Below are positions 36,833 through 50,600 of a stretch of DNA of 64,000 nt, piece after piece; position 1 is the first letter of the stretch; the number at the start of each line of letters is the position of its first letter. The notes under the pieces are model-generated. The model saw nothing but the letters and a program-made list of their open reading frames with translations. It had not been told where the DNA came from and did not search any database. Made by a program: the position numbers and the translations under genes. This DNA is from Amborella trichopoda. Taxonomy: Eukaryota > Streptophyta > Magnoliopsida > Amborellales > Amborellaceae. The stretch is taken from assembly GCF_000471905.2 (NCBI RefSeq), contig NW_006494916.1, positions 2,590,748 to 2,654,747 on the forward strand, written 5' to 3'.

Positions 36833-39800
36833 TATAGTAAGTAAGTAGTAGTAGTAGTAGTACGTACGTACGTACGTTAGTTAGGTTAGGTTAAGTTAAG
36901 TTAAACGTTTAACGTTAACGTTACTTACGTTTAGTTNNNNNNNNNNNNNNNNNNNNACTTTACCTTAACGTAAAACTAACGGTAAGTTAACGTAAGTAAA
37001 CGTTAAACGTAAACGTTAAACCTTAACCTTAAAACCTAAAAACTAAAAAAAAAAACTTACCATTTTGCATATTTCATTAATATAAAAATAAGATATGAGA
37101 CGTGTACGATGTCAATTGGACTCTCACATCACTCTCTCTCCTCTTTCCTTCTCTCTCTGTCACTCTTTCAAACATGATATTAGAGAATTTATCCTTTCTT
37201 TCCATCTTGCTCTACATTCTTTCTTTATCTTCTCTACGCTATATATTTTTTTCACTGCCTTCACTGCTCTTACCAATACCCTAGGATTGATTCTTGGGGT
37301 GTCTATTTAGAAAAATTAAATGCTTATTCCCTAGGGCTGTTCGATCCAAACTCTAGGGGCTGTTTCCTAGGGTTTTATGCGTAGAAACCTGTGTGGGTTT
37401 GCGTTTAGTTTGGTGAAGTTGCTGTTTAGGTGATTCCTCTTTAAATATCAAGATCAATAGAGGAATCGCTGCTTAGCTTCGAGGTTTGTGGGCAATTGTG
37501 GAGGATCTGCGAGAGATTTCTCTGAAATACCCTAAACTTTTCATGCGTATAGATGCTGCCCTAATCTACTCAAAGAGTGGCAGGGGGGTGATGCTCAGAT
37601 TTGGATAATGTGGCATTGCCCAAGTTTTTTCCAGTGTAAGAAAGTGACTATTCTCAGATCTGAATGATAAGTGTCTCTCCATTTTTTTTAAGTTGTTCTT
37701 AGCATTGCACTGGGCTTGGTATGAGTGGGTTGTATTTTGTTGACCCTAATTGCCGCCTTTATCTTTTATTTCATACACTCATGGCTAGTAAAATTAAACG
37801 CGGAACATGTTGAGATAGAAATTACCTTGGTGAAATTAAATGAGTCCAATTATGTTGTATGGGCTTAATCTATTAAAGTATCTAGTGTCCCTTGGTGCGA
37901 GGGGGAAATTGAAATACTTGACTGAGTACAAACCTAGTGAATCTGATGATAGATATGAAGAGTTGATGAGAGAAATTATATAATCATGACTTGTGTGTGG
38001 AGTAGTATGGAACATCAAATAATTGTGAATATGATGTTTCTTGACACTGTTAATGAAATAGGACACTTTAAATATATTCATCTAATATGAACATCTCTCA
38101 GGTGTGCAAAAATGTTTAAGAAAATATTTCATTTGCGTCAGGGTAATAAGGGTGTGAGTGAATATTATAGTGCCCTTGGTATGTGGGAAGAGTTGTATCT
38201 GTATATATCTGGTGATGTGGAATTATAGAAGAAGCAACTTGAAGAATTCAAGGTTGCCAACTTTTTATAGGGTCTTAATCCTGATTACCAGCCTGTTCGT
38301 GGACAGATTTTGGTAAGCAGTGAGTTATCATCCCTCAATATATGTATGCACACATACGTATCAATATATCTGCCCCTTTGATGCCTTCTTCTGGCTCAAG
38401 TGTTAGTGATGGAGGACATTGAATACATATGTTGGGAAAGGTGATGGAGGAAGGGGATGGGGACGTGGTCATGACTTAGGAAGAGGCTGTGGTAGAGGTG
38501 ATGAAGGTAGGGGTTGTGGAACTCAAAAGTATAAGCATTGTGGGCATACAAATCATATAGTTAATAAGTGTTGGGATAAAGTTGGTAAGCCTACTTTGGG
38601 CAAATCACATTACTTACATATTTGAAAGTGATGATGCTTATCAGAATGAATCTAGTGATCATCAACAACAATCAAATTGTTTTGGTGATTCTGTTTTGCA
38701 CTCAAGAGAAGAATATAAAAACTTGTTAAACAAATGCAACAACTTACTATCCATCCTTCCACTTCCATTGCCACACCTGCTAACTCGGGTACTTTTGTGC
38801 TTCTTGTATCTTAGAAACCTACTCCTTGGATTATTGACTTAGGAGCTTCCTACCACATAATTGGTGAGTCATGTGATCTTGTGATGTAGAGAACTTGAAG
38901 AAACAATAGAAATAAGCAAGAACACACCCTGATACATGCAATTTTGGAGAAAACCTAAGGCTTCCTCCCACCTAGGGCTTCTTTTTTTTCCCAAGACAAA
39001 AGGTCCTAACTTAAGTATAATTTGAAATTAAAATCCATAATTTTAATTAAGATGTCTAAAAAGTCCCTAACTGGTCCAACAACAAAATAAAAAAATAAAA
39101 TTATTGAAATGGCCTAAAAAACTACAAAAAAAAATTCAAACTATTTCTTGCTCTTCTTGTTCTTCTTAGAAGACCTTATAGGGTTTTCATCCTCAAAATA
39201 TGAGCGAAAATTAGGAGGAATCGACTACTCGTTGTGCTTTGATTGCCATCATCATTCTCCCCAGGTTAAGGAGAACTCGCCTTCAAGTTCGCATCTTCAT
39301 CTTCATACACCTCCGGACCACAATAGTCTGATAGATCAACACTGTTGAAGATGTCCGAAGTCGCCCTATGTGAAGGCAAAGCAACCTTGTAAGCATTGTT
39401 GCCCATCTTCTTCAAAATCATGAACAATCCCGCTTTACAATCATTCAACTTGCTCTATTTTCCCATTGGATGCCGTTTCTTCCTGAGATATACCATTACC
39501 CAGTCTCCCACATTAAACTCCTTGAAACGGTGATACTTGTCCTCTACTTCCTTGTATTTGGCTGTATTGGCTTCTAGGCTAACACATACTTGTTCATGCA
39601 ATTCTTTTATTTGTTCAACCAAGCCCTCAACAGTAGCATGACCCTCCCCATTGGCCTGAACAAGAACCAAGTCAAGCAAATGAATAAGGTTTTTCCCATA
39701 TACCACCTTGAATGATCTCTTACCGGTAGATCTATTGTAAACACTATTATAAGCAAACTCAACTTGTGGCAGTGCTAGGTTCCACTATTTCTTCTTTTCT

Positions 39801-42800
39801 TTCATAATACTTCTCAAAAGGTTGGCAAGAGAACAGTTTACTATTTCAATCTGGCCATCTGTCTGCGGATGATAAGCACTACTAAACTGTAACCAAGTGC
39901 CCCATTTCTTCGACAAAGTTCCCAAAAAATAGTTGAGAAACTCGGTATCCCGATCTGAAGTTATTGTCTTTGGAACAGCATGCAACCTCACCGCCTCTTT
40001 GAAGTACAAGTTAGCAACATGTATGGCATCTAAAGTCTTCTTGCAAGGTATAAAATGAGTCATCTTTGAGAATCTATCCACCACCATGACTGTAGAATCC
40101 ATACCTCTTTGAGTCTGTGGAGTCCCATCACGAAATGCATGCTAACATCCTCCTAAGGTGCATTAGGAATAGGAAGTGGAGAATAAAGCCAGGTATTATG
40201 TCATTGCCCTAGCCAGTCGACACGTACGACACCTCTCTGTAGAGCCCCTGAGAGAGAACTGAGAGGTTCTTTAACCACCCCGACGCCCTTCAAATACTCT
40301 ACAAATTGGTTAAAGAGAGAAAAATTGCTGGAATTGCGATCGCCACCCTTGGAAGAGGCCAAGGGACCTATGATTATGCTTATACAAGTCAATAAACTTG
40401 TATAAGCATAATATGATTAGAAGCAAGTGGGGATTATGGAATTCGCTTAAAACTACAAGTATTAGGCCAACCTTAAGATGGATACCTAAGGGCCTAACAC
40501 TTATAGCACCTAGATGGTGATTATATACTCCCTACAATGTGCTCCAACTTTCCTTTATGAAAATTCTAATCTTTGACATAAAATAGAATGTAAAAGTTCT
40601 AAAGGAATGCAAACATAACCATGAGAATTGACCTTTGAAGGAAGGAGAGAAAGATGAAGATAACTTACTTCAAGAAATATGAAATTCTAAATAAATATAA
40701 TATTACCTTATATAAGCTCCAAATCAGCAACAAGTATAACAACTCTTTGAAGCTTTAAACATGCATAAATCGATCATTTAGTTATAACACACCTTGCAGA
40801 ATTGTCTCTCTTCTCACACACTTTTAGTATAGTCTTCGAAAGGTAAGTGAAAATTCGTGGGTAGGGCTATTTATAGAGTTTTCGAAGGGTAGCCCTTGAA
40901 AATTCAAGTGGAAAGGGAATCCTAGGAAAAAGTGCACAACTTCAAATCGCGCACTACTTCGCGATTTCAAGTTGCGCCTTGAAGATAAGCCCATGCAAAA
41001 AGTCGGTCCCTAGGGCTTTGACAAGTGTGCAATAATCCTTGAAATGATCCAAGTGTGTTAATGGCTAGCTGATTGGTCGAGGCGCTAATCCGATTTGCAT
41101 CATTGTTTCGTTAAAAATAGAACGCGATTTGAAGTCGCGCTTTGGTGTGCAATTTTAAGTTGCCCCTTATTTTGAACGTGTTGGTTTTCTTGCAAAACAT
41201 GGGCCTCATAGTGGTGCCATTTGTTTGCAAGTGATGGAAACAATGACATGTGTTTCAACGGTAAGTTGTTCCACCAGGGTGCAATTTAAAGTTGCACCTC
41301 ATCTGTAGGAGAAGAAGGCGCAACTTATAGTTGCGCATCAGAGCATTATTCAAACTTCTATACCAAATTCTGTATGTTTGTTAAACGAAGGATGTTGGCC
41401 CTACCAGTGAGGCACGTATCGCGAATGATATTCGAGTGATGCCACTTCTGTTAACGGTCATGTAGAAAGCAAGACGCAACTTTAAATAGTGCCTCATTTC
41501 TGGGTATGTAGCAAATAAAGTGTGACTTGAAGTTGCGCTTTGGTGTGCAACTTTGAATTGCGTCTTAGGAGTGGAAGCCAAAAATAGTGAGCGAGTTGAA
41601 GTAGCGCAACTTCAAGTGGCGCCCTGATCTAGTGCACAATTCAAAATGGCACCCTGACTGAGGTGCCATTCAAAGTGGTGCCCTGACTGAGGTGCCATTC
41701 AAAGTGGCGCCCTGACTAAGGTGCCATTTCACATTACACCTTATCTATATAGGGTGTAAATATGTAACGATTGAATTTTAAAGCGATGTAGAGGTGGGTG
41801 CGGTTCATATTCTTACTACATATCTTTGAAAGTTTGGTATCTACAAATGCCCCTCTTTGTCATTGGTTAGGTGGAGCTCAATTAATGACAAAGATAGAAA
41901 ATGATGGCAAACTTTCGAAGATAAACAAAACATTTGAAATTTAGCGAAGAAATGGATAATGTACTTGTGGCCTTTGAATGAAGGACAAAATAGTTTTAGT
42001 GTTTGCTGTATGGTGACCAAGTACCATCTCGGAAGTTATGACGACTTTCAAGTCCCATCAAGACTTTTGATGTGGCTCTTGAAGACCAAATGTGGTTCTT
42101 TGTACATGATGACCAAACCATCTTGGAGCTTATGACGACCTTCAGGTCCCATCAAGACTTTGTTGCGGTGCTTGAAACCAACTGTGGTGCTTTTTACATG
42201 GTGACCAAACCATCCTCGAGCTTATGACGGCCCCCAGGTCCAGTCAAGATTTTGCGGTGCTTGAGAACCAACGGTCAGTATTAAATTGTTGATGTGGGAT
42301 TTAAATCTTGTCATATTAATGGAATTTTTAATTTCCCATGTTTTACCTAGCTTAATGAATATTTATTTATTTTTAGCATGGATGGCAAAAGTAGTATCTG
42401 TAAATGGGGTGCAAGTTTGAATTGCATCTCAAATTAGGCGCTATTTTGAGTAGCACACAGTAAGGACGTCACTTGGAATGGCGCTTTTTAAATTGGGCTC
42501 AACCTAGGGCGCTATTTCAAATAGTGTCGTGAACGGAAGTCGCACCCTCCTTTATTTCCGTATTAAATCTTTATAAAACCGAATGGGGGGCCTTTTTTAG
42601 GTTCTTTCTCTGACATTATTTCACCTTTTTTAGTTCATAACTCTGTAGCCTTTGAGGAAAGGACATTTGATCCCGAAGATAGCGGCTTTTAATGTTCCCT
42701 CGCCTTTCACTACTCTGGAGAGCAAGCATATAGGTTTTGCCCTTTTCCATGACCATGTAAGCTCCCGTTCCCTCTTGTTCTGTGGCTGTAATTTTTTTTT

Positions 42801-44502
42801 TCTATTAAACTTGTTACTCGAGTTTTTATTTTTTGTTTTTTGGGGGCTTTGGTTGGCATGCTCATTAATGTCATATTTGTATTTATTATGCAGCGGCCAT
42901 TTCCTAGACTTCGCTTTAGGAGTTCTAGTGCTGATTGGCTGAAGGAGTGGGTGGAAGGCATACATCCATATCATAGTAAGGAACTCTTGAGATATGACTT
43001 GCTACACCTTTTATCGCTTGTTAACATTGTTATAAACTGGCACGTGATTGAGGCGATTTCTGAGAGATGGTGTCCCTACACCTCTACCTTTTGGCTAAGG
43101 CCTGGTGAATTCACCATTCTAATTGAAGAGGTCACAAGAATTTTAGGATTAGGTTATAATGGTGTTATCCTTTTTCCTCAATTAAAACATGACTATCAAG
43201 AGGACCTTGAAGTATTCATGGGGCTGCCTCTACAAAACTTTGTTAGCAGTGGGGGAATAGTAAACCTAGAAGCCCTAAATATGCAATTTCATTCTAAAAC
43301 CCATTATGGTGATCGTGAACATTATACTACTGCTCTTTCCTATTTTTTAAGTGGGGAACTCTTGTTTCACAATAAATCCCATAAGCTTCATGTTTCTTAA
43401 ATATCCTTACTATCATGCAAGGATAATTCAAAGTCTTTAGTTCCATCTGTTTTGGTTGGGCTTTTCACAAGCTTGCCACGAAGAGTTGAATGTGGGGAAA
43501 TTGAGTACAAGTAATTGGAATCCTTCCCACTTCTTCAGACTCTATTGATTTTTTTTTATATAATAATTTTGTTATTCCTTATTGTTATTATTTATTTTTC
43601 AGATACCTATTATTTTATTGTATTTTTAATTTTTGTAGACGTGGGTGTATATGCATTTTCCGACTCTTAGTCTTCTCCCAAGAACTCATTTTATAAGACA
43701 TAATCTGCTGGCAACTCATTACAGGGGGGAAAGGAAGGGCAAGTCAGGATCAGCTAACCATTATAGGTAAAAGTTGGATGAATTGGATGACATAACATGG
43801 ATGTTAGTACCCCCTCATAAATGCCGGTCCATTTTCATTACTTTTGATGACTCCAATCTGCTTTTTGTTGGCCCATAAGAAATTGTTTCGTATCATTCAC
43901 AACACTGTGCCCGTCAATTTGGTAGGGCTCAAGATGTAGTGAGAGTTATCCCTCTTATTCATTTTACTCATTCTGTACGTGGTGAGGGGACCGCAACAAA
44001 GTTAGTGATGGCTCAGGACTCTTAGATTCAAGCTATTTGTGCACCATTCGACCCTTTAACAGATGGTAGGGCTACTGCAAGTGACGCGTGGTTGAGTTTT
44101 TGGTCGGAACATATGCCCCCTTCATTTTATGAATCTCTTCCAAAAGATAAGATTGCCGCAGAGGGTAGAAATTTGCCGACTGCCCAAGAATACGAGGTTA
44201 GGGAGTTGGTTGATAGGATTGAAAGGTACGGGGAGAGCATCTGCAAACTCGAAATTGAAGTGGGGTACTAGAAGAAAGAAGCTTCTCAATGGAAAGAGGT
44301 ATATGATAATGAGATTTGTAAAAAGGAAAAAATTAGGGAAGGAATGTGAAGCGTTACACAAGCTCGTGAATAAATTGATTGAGTCTAATGTTGATGATGT
44401 TGGGCCAGGTGAAGAAGAAAGCGAATGAGAAAGAGCCACAAGCGAAGTGACATCATCCATTGGACATGCCTAGGAGCAATTGAAGGCTTCAATTGTTATT
44501 AC

Positions 44503-44566
<64 letters not shown>

Positions 44567-44583
44567 TCTATTATTAGTATTTC

Positions 44584-44617
<34 letters not shown>

Positions 44618-44621
44618 GTTC

Positions 44622-44658
<37 letters not shown>

Positions 44659-47600
44659 GCTTCTCTTTCCTTTTCCTTTTTTTTTATAATTTTGGACAAT
44701 AAATAATTTCTTTCTTTCTTTTTTTATTAATGGGAGTGGATTGCAATGTGATAATTTTTATAAGCCCAAAATTATCAAAAAAAAAAAAGGAAAGGAAAAA
44801 GAAGCAAATATATATATATATATATATAACAATGGAAGCCTTCAATTGCTCCCACATGCGGCTAATGGACAATGTCACTTTACTCGTGGCTCTTTTTTAT
44901 TCGCTTTCTCCTTCACCTAGCTCAACAAATCATCATCAAACGTGTTCGATTTGTTCACGACGTTGTGTAACGCTTCACATTCCTTCCTTAATTTTTCCTT
45001 TTTCACAAATCTCTCGGTCATACGCCTCTTTCCATTAAGAATCTTCTTTCTTCCAGTACCCCACTTCAATTTCGAGTTTGCAGATGCTCTCCCCATACCT
45101 TTCAATCCTATCAATTAACTCCCTAATGTCATATTCTGGGGCCGTCGGCAAATTTTTACCCTCTGCGACAATCTTATTTTCTGGAATAGATTCATAAAAC
45201 GAAAGGGGCACATGTTCCGACTAAAAACTCAACCGCGCGTCATTTGTAGCAGGCTTACCCTTCAGTAAAGGGTCGAATGGTGCACAAATAGCTTGAATCC
45301 AAGAGTCCTGAGCGATCACTAACTTTGCTGCGCTTCCCTTATTATGAATGGAACGAGTTAAACAAATAGGAGGGTTACATCTTGAGCCCTACCAAATTGA
45401 TGGGCACAATGTTGCGGTTGGTAGGAAAGAATTTCTTGGGGGCCAACCAAAAGGAGATTGGAGTCATCAGAAGGAATGAACATAGACGACATTTATATGG
45501 GGGCACTAACATCCAGTTTATGTCTTCCAACTTTTGCCTATACTGCTCAACTGACCCTGGGTTGGCCTTCATTTCTACCCGTAATGAGTTGTCAGGGGAT
45601 TATATCTTATGAAATGAGTTCTTGGGGGAAGACTAAGAGTCGAAAAATGCATATACACCTAAGTCTTCAAAAATTAAAAATAAAATAATAGACATATGTA
45701 AAACAAACATAATAATAATAAGAAATAAAAAAATTATTATACAAAAAAAAAAATCAAAAGAAAGGAAGAAGAAGTAGGAAGGATTTCAGATACTTGTAGA
45801 AGAATGACACACCCGGTGAAGTCAGTTTCCCAACAATGAACTCTTTGTGTCAAGCATGTGAAAAGCTCAGCCAAAACAAATGGAACTAAAGACGTTGGTT
45901 GTACGATAGCAACGATATGTAAGAAACATAAAATTTATGGGATTTATTGGGAAACAAGAGTTCCCCAATTAAACAAAAGGAAAGAGCAGCAACATAATGT
46001 CCACGATCACCATAATGGGTTTTAGAATGAAATTTCTTACTTGGGGCTTCTAGGTTTACCATTGCCCCACTTCTAACAAAGTTTTGCATAGGCAATCCCA
46101 TGAATACTTCGAAGTCCTCTGGGTAATCATGTTTTAACTGAGGAAAAAGGATAGCACCATTATTACCTAAACCTAAAATTCTTGTGACCTCTTCAGTTAG
46201 AATGGTGAGTTCACCAGGCCTTAGCCAAAAGGTAGAGGTGTAGGGACACTATCTCTTAAATATCGCCTCAATCACATGCCAGTTTATAAAAATGTTAACA
46301 AGCGATAAATGGTGCAGCAAGCCATACCTCGAGAGTTCCTTACTATGATATGGATGTATGCCTTCCATCCACTCCTTCAACCAATCAGCACTTGAACTCC
46401 TACAACAAAGTCTTCCAGATGGCCGCTGAATAATAAATACAAATATGGCATTAACAAGCATGACAACCAAAACCCAAAAAAAAAAAAAAACTACGAGTTG
46501 CATATCTAATAGAGAAAAAAACACAGCCAAAGAAGAAGAAGGATCGGGAGGTTACATGGTTATGGAGAAGGGCATAACCTATATGCTTGCTCTTCAGAGT
46601 CGTGAAAGGCGAGGAAACATCAAAGCCGCCACCTTCGGGATCAAATGTCCTTTCATCAAAGGCTACTGAGTTACTGAAAATGGTGAAACAATGTCAGAGA
46701 GAGCCTATAATGGGTCCCCCGTTCAATTTTCTAAAGATTTAATACAGAAATAAAGGAGGTTGTGACTTCTGTTCGTGGAACTATTTGAAATAGCGACCTA
46801 GGTTGTGCCCCATTTAAAAAGTGCCATTCCAAGCGGCGCTCTGATTGTGCGCTACTCAAAATAGTAACTTATTTGAGATGCAATTCAAACTTGCGCCCCA
46901 TTTCAGGACGCTACTTCTTGTGTCCATGCTAGAAAAAAAAAATTAAGTTAGGCCAAAAATGAGAAATTAAAATTTGATCAATATGACAAAATTTAAATCC
47001 CACATCAACAATTTAATACTGCCTTTCGATTTTCAAGTAGCGTAAAATCTTGACGAGATTTGGGGTTGTCATAAGCTTCAGGATGGTTTGGTCACCATGT
47101 AAAAAGCACCACAACTCACTGTAACAAAGTCTTGATGGGACCTGGGGGTCATCATAGGCTCCAAGGTGGTTTAGTCACCATGTATAAAGCACCACATCAA
47201 AAGTCTTGATGGGACTCGAAAGTTGTCATAGGTTCTGAGATGGTACTTGGTCAACATACGAAAAGCACCAAAACTATTATTTGTTTCTTCATTCAAAGGC
47301 CACGAGTACATTGTCCATTTCTTAGTTGAAATGTTTTGTTTATCTTCAAAAGTCCGGCATCATTTTTATCGTTGTCGTTAATCAGGCTCCACTTAACCTA
47401 TGACAAAGAGGGGCACCCGTAGATACCCGACTTTCGAAGATATGTAGTAAGAATATGAACTATACCCACCTCTACATCACTTCAAAATTCAATCGCCGCA
47501 TGTCTGTGCCCTATAGATATAGGGCACTAGTTGAAATGGCACCTCAATCAAGGCGCCACTTGGAATGGTGCCTTAGTTAGGGCGCCACTTTGAATGGTGC

Positions 47601-50600
47601 CTTAGTCTGGGCGTCGCTTTGAATTGCGCACTAGATCAGAGCACTACTTGAAGTTGTGCATTAGTGCACAACTTCAAATTGCGCACTATTTTTTGGTTTC
47701 CACTCTTAAGGCACAATTCAAAGTTGCGCACTAAGGCGCAACTTCAAGTCACGCTTTATTTACTGCCTACCCAAAAATTAGGTGCTATTTAAAGTTGCGT
47801 CTTGCTTTCTCTATTGTCGTTAAGCATCACTCGAATATCATTCACGATACGTGTCTCACTTGTAGAGTCCACGTCCTACATTTTAATAAACACACAAAAT
47901 TCAGTGCGCAAGTTCGAACAGAACCCCAGTGCACAACTTCAAGTTGCGCCTTCTTCTCCTATAGATGAGGCTCGACTTCAAATTGTGTCCCGGTGGAACA
48001 ACTTACTACATTCTTCATGGAAACAAACACATTCAAAATAAGGCACAGCTTGGAATTGTGCACCAAGGCACGACTTCAAATCATGCCCTATTTTTAACCA
48101 AACGACGACGCAACTCGGATTAGCGCCTCGACCAATCAGCTAGCCATTAGGACACTTGGCATCATTTCAAAGACTATTTTACACTTGTCGAAGCCCTAGG
48201 GGCCCACTTTTTGCATGGGCTATCTTGAGGGCGCAACTTAGAATTGCGCACCACTACGCAATTTGAAGTTGCGCCCTTTTTCTTAGGATTCCCTTTCAAA
48301 ACTCTATAAATAGCTCTACCCACGAATTTTTACCTACCCTTTGAGACTATGCTAAAATTGTGTAAGAAGAGAGAATTCTAGAAGGTGTGTGCTTGCTTAA
48401 TGATTTATTCATGTTCAAAGCTTCAAAGAGTTGCTACACTTGTTGTTGATTTGGAGCTTGTAGAAGGTAACACTTCATTTATTTAGTATTTCATATTCCT
48501 TTAAGAAAGTTATCTTCATCTCTCTCTCCCTTCTCCAAAGGTCAATTCTCATGGTTATGCTTGCATTCCTTTAAAAATCTTTGCATTCTGTTTTATGTCA
48601 AAGTTTATAATTCTCATAAGGGAAAGTTGGAGCCCATTGTAGTGAGTATAAAATCACCGTTTAGGTGCTATAAGTGTTGGGGTCCCTAGGTATCCATCTT
48701 CAAGTTGGCTTAATACTTGTAGTTTTGAGTAAATTCCATAATCCCCACTTTCTTCTAATCCACATTATATGTATTCAAGTTTATTGATTTGTATAAGCGT
48801 AATCTTAGGTCCCTTGGCCTCTTTCAAGGGTGGCAATCTCAATTTCAATGCCTTTTCCCTCTTTAACTGGTTTGTTCAGAAGATGCCAAGGGGGTCACAA
48901 ACCTCTCGGCTCTTCCTCGGGGGCACTGCACTCTCAACAAACCGCACATCTCTCTTCAATTTTGGTCAGTAGTACTTAGACTCCACCAATACTATGGTTT
49001 TGTCTCGATTAAAATATCCACCAAGATCTCCCCATTAACCTCAACTATTAGGGTTTCGCTAGGGGAACACGCAGGAATACAAATACGTCCTGAATAAGAA
49101 AATCTGCACTGACTCCACTGCGACATTGGTCCCTTATCTCCCTGAAGTGGTCATCATCTGCATAATGATCCTTCATAAACGCGAACCCAGTATTAGCAGT
49201 CATCATGGTACTTAATGGAGTTGACCTTCTACTCAAAGCTTCTACCGGTATGTTCTGACTACCTATCTTACGCCGAATAACAAATGTGAACCCCTACAAA
49301 TAGGCCATGCATCGAGCATGTCGTTTATTTAGTTTATGTTGCCCATTAATGTACTTCAATGGTTCATGATCTGAGAACAAAATAAATTCCCCTCTGAATC
49401 AAGTAATGCTGCCAATGCCTTAAGGCTTGAATAATAGCGAAAAACTTCACATAATAAGTAGAATATTGGCAGCGGTTGTCATTCAACTTCTCACTTAAGA
49501 AGGCAACGGGGTGACCTTCTTGGCTCAAAACTGAACCAATTCCAACATGCGAAGCATCACAATCCAACTCAAAGACTTCATCGAAGTCTGGAAGAGCTAA
49601 CATGATTGCCTCAGTTATCTTCTGCTTTACCAACTGAAACTTTTCTCAGCTTCATCAGTCCATACAAATCCCCGCTTCTTCAGACAATCTGTGATAGGTG
49701 CTATGATCGAACTAAAGCTTCTGATAAACCTCCTATAGAAAGTAGTGAATCCATGAAAACTACAAACATCATGCATTGTAGTATGAGTAGGTCAATCCCT
49801 GATAATTTCTATCTTCCTTTAGTCAACCTTAATTCCCTCAATTGAAACAATATAACCAAGAAATATGAGTCTATCTGTCATGAATTCACACTTTTGAAGA
49901 TTCAAATACAATTGTTGTTCCCGTAGCAAGTCAAACACTAATCGTAAGTGCTCCAGATGCGCCTGCTCACCAATGTTGTACACTGGAATATCATCAAATT
50001 ATACTTCCATGAATTCCCCAATAAAAGGCTTGAACACTTGATTCATCACCCTCATAAAAGTACGAGGTGCATCGGAGAGGCCAAATGGCATCACCAACCG
50101 CTCATAAAGGCCCTCTCGAGTTTTGACTGCAGTCCACTCATCTCCAAGTCGAATGCAGATCTGATGGTACCCACTCTTCAAATCTATCTTCGAGAACACA
50201 GTAGAGCCGATATATTTAACATATCCTCTAGGTAAGGAATTGGGAAGTGGTACTTGATCGTGATCTTGTTAATGGCCCTACCATCCACACACATGTGCTA
50301 AGTCCAATCCTTTTTAGGTGTCAACAAGGCCGAGACAATGCAAGGGCTCCTGCTCTCTCGGATGAACCCCTTATGTAGAAGCTCTGTGACCTATCTTTGC
50401 AACTCATCTGGCTCCTTTGGGCTTATTCTATATGCAGCCTTGTTCAGTAGGCTAGACTCATGAATGAGGCCTACATGATGTTGGATGTCTCTCGTGGGTG
50501 GTAACCCCTCTAGTAGCTCATCAGGAATAACATCACTACAGTCCCTCATTAAGGGCTCTAACTGTGGTGGAATTGAACTAATAAGCTGCTCCTCTTCTTG

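Larger units (their letters stand above)
40238..42544 (-). repeat. left LTR-like arm end (2.3 kb)
   Basis: Read on the - strand it begins TGCGACTTCCG after a purine tract (AAATAAAGGAGGG at 42545-42557) and ends GGGGCTCTACA at 40238, next to the target duplication. It holds a TATA-like CTATAAATAG (40867-40876, - strand), an upstream block of near-palindromic GCGCAACTT/AAGTTGCGC words (40920-41760) and three 92-96-bp tandem units (42011-about 42275). Confidence 0.75.
40238..48930. mobile_element. 8.7-kb palindromic LTR-type element (snap-back structure), fossil
   Basis: Two arms, 40238-about 44694 and about 44767-48930, are reverse complements of each other along their whole length, separated by a loop of about 70 bp. 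The ends are TGTAGAGCCCC... and ...GGGGCACTGCA, and CTCTC flanks both sides (40233-40237, 48931-48935), a 5-bp target-site duplication within the gypsy integrase. Each arm has, from outside in, an LTR-like block with an outward TATA box, a polypurine-like tract and a plant mobile domain gene pointing to the centre. That is the 3' half of a Tat-type Ty3/gypsy element with an antisense ORF, present twice tail-to-tail. Arms differ by something like 10-15% by eye, implying an age of millions of years. Broken. Confidence 0.85.

Noticed and set aside
36871-36900. TTAGGTTAGG words resembling telomere repeat
   Set aside because: They are part of the T-A-C-G flow-order noise around the gap and are not regular TTTAGGG units.
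44480-44702. Open frames of repeated Ile/Leu
   Set aside because: They are translations of the TTA microsatellite.
40238-48930. Reading the palindrome as an ordinary Mutator foldback element
   Set aside because: Mutator-like elements give 8-11-bp duplications and lack TG...CA ends; only a 5-bp duplication fits here.
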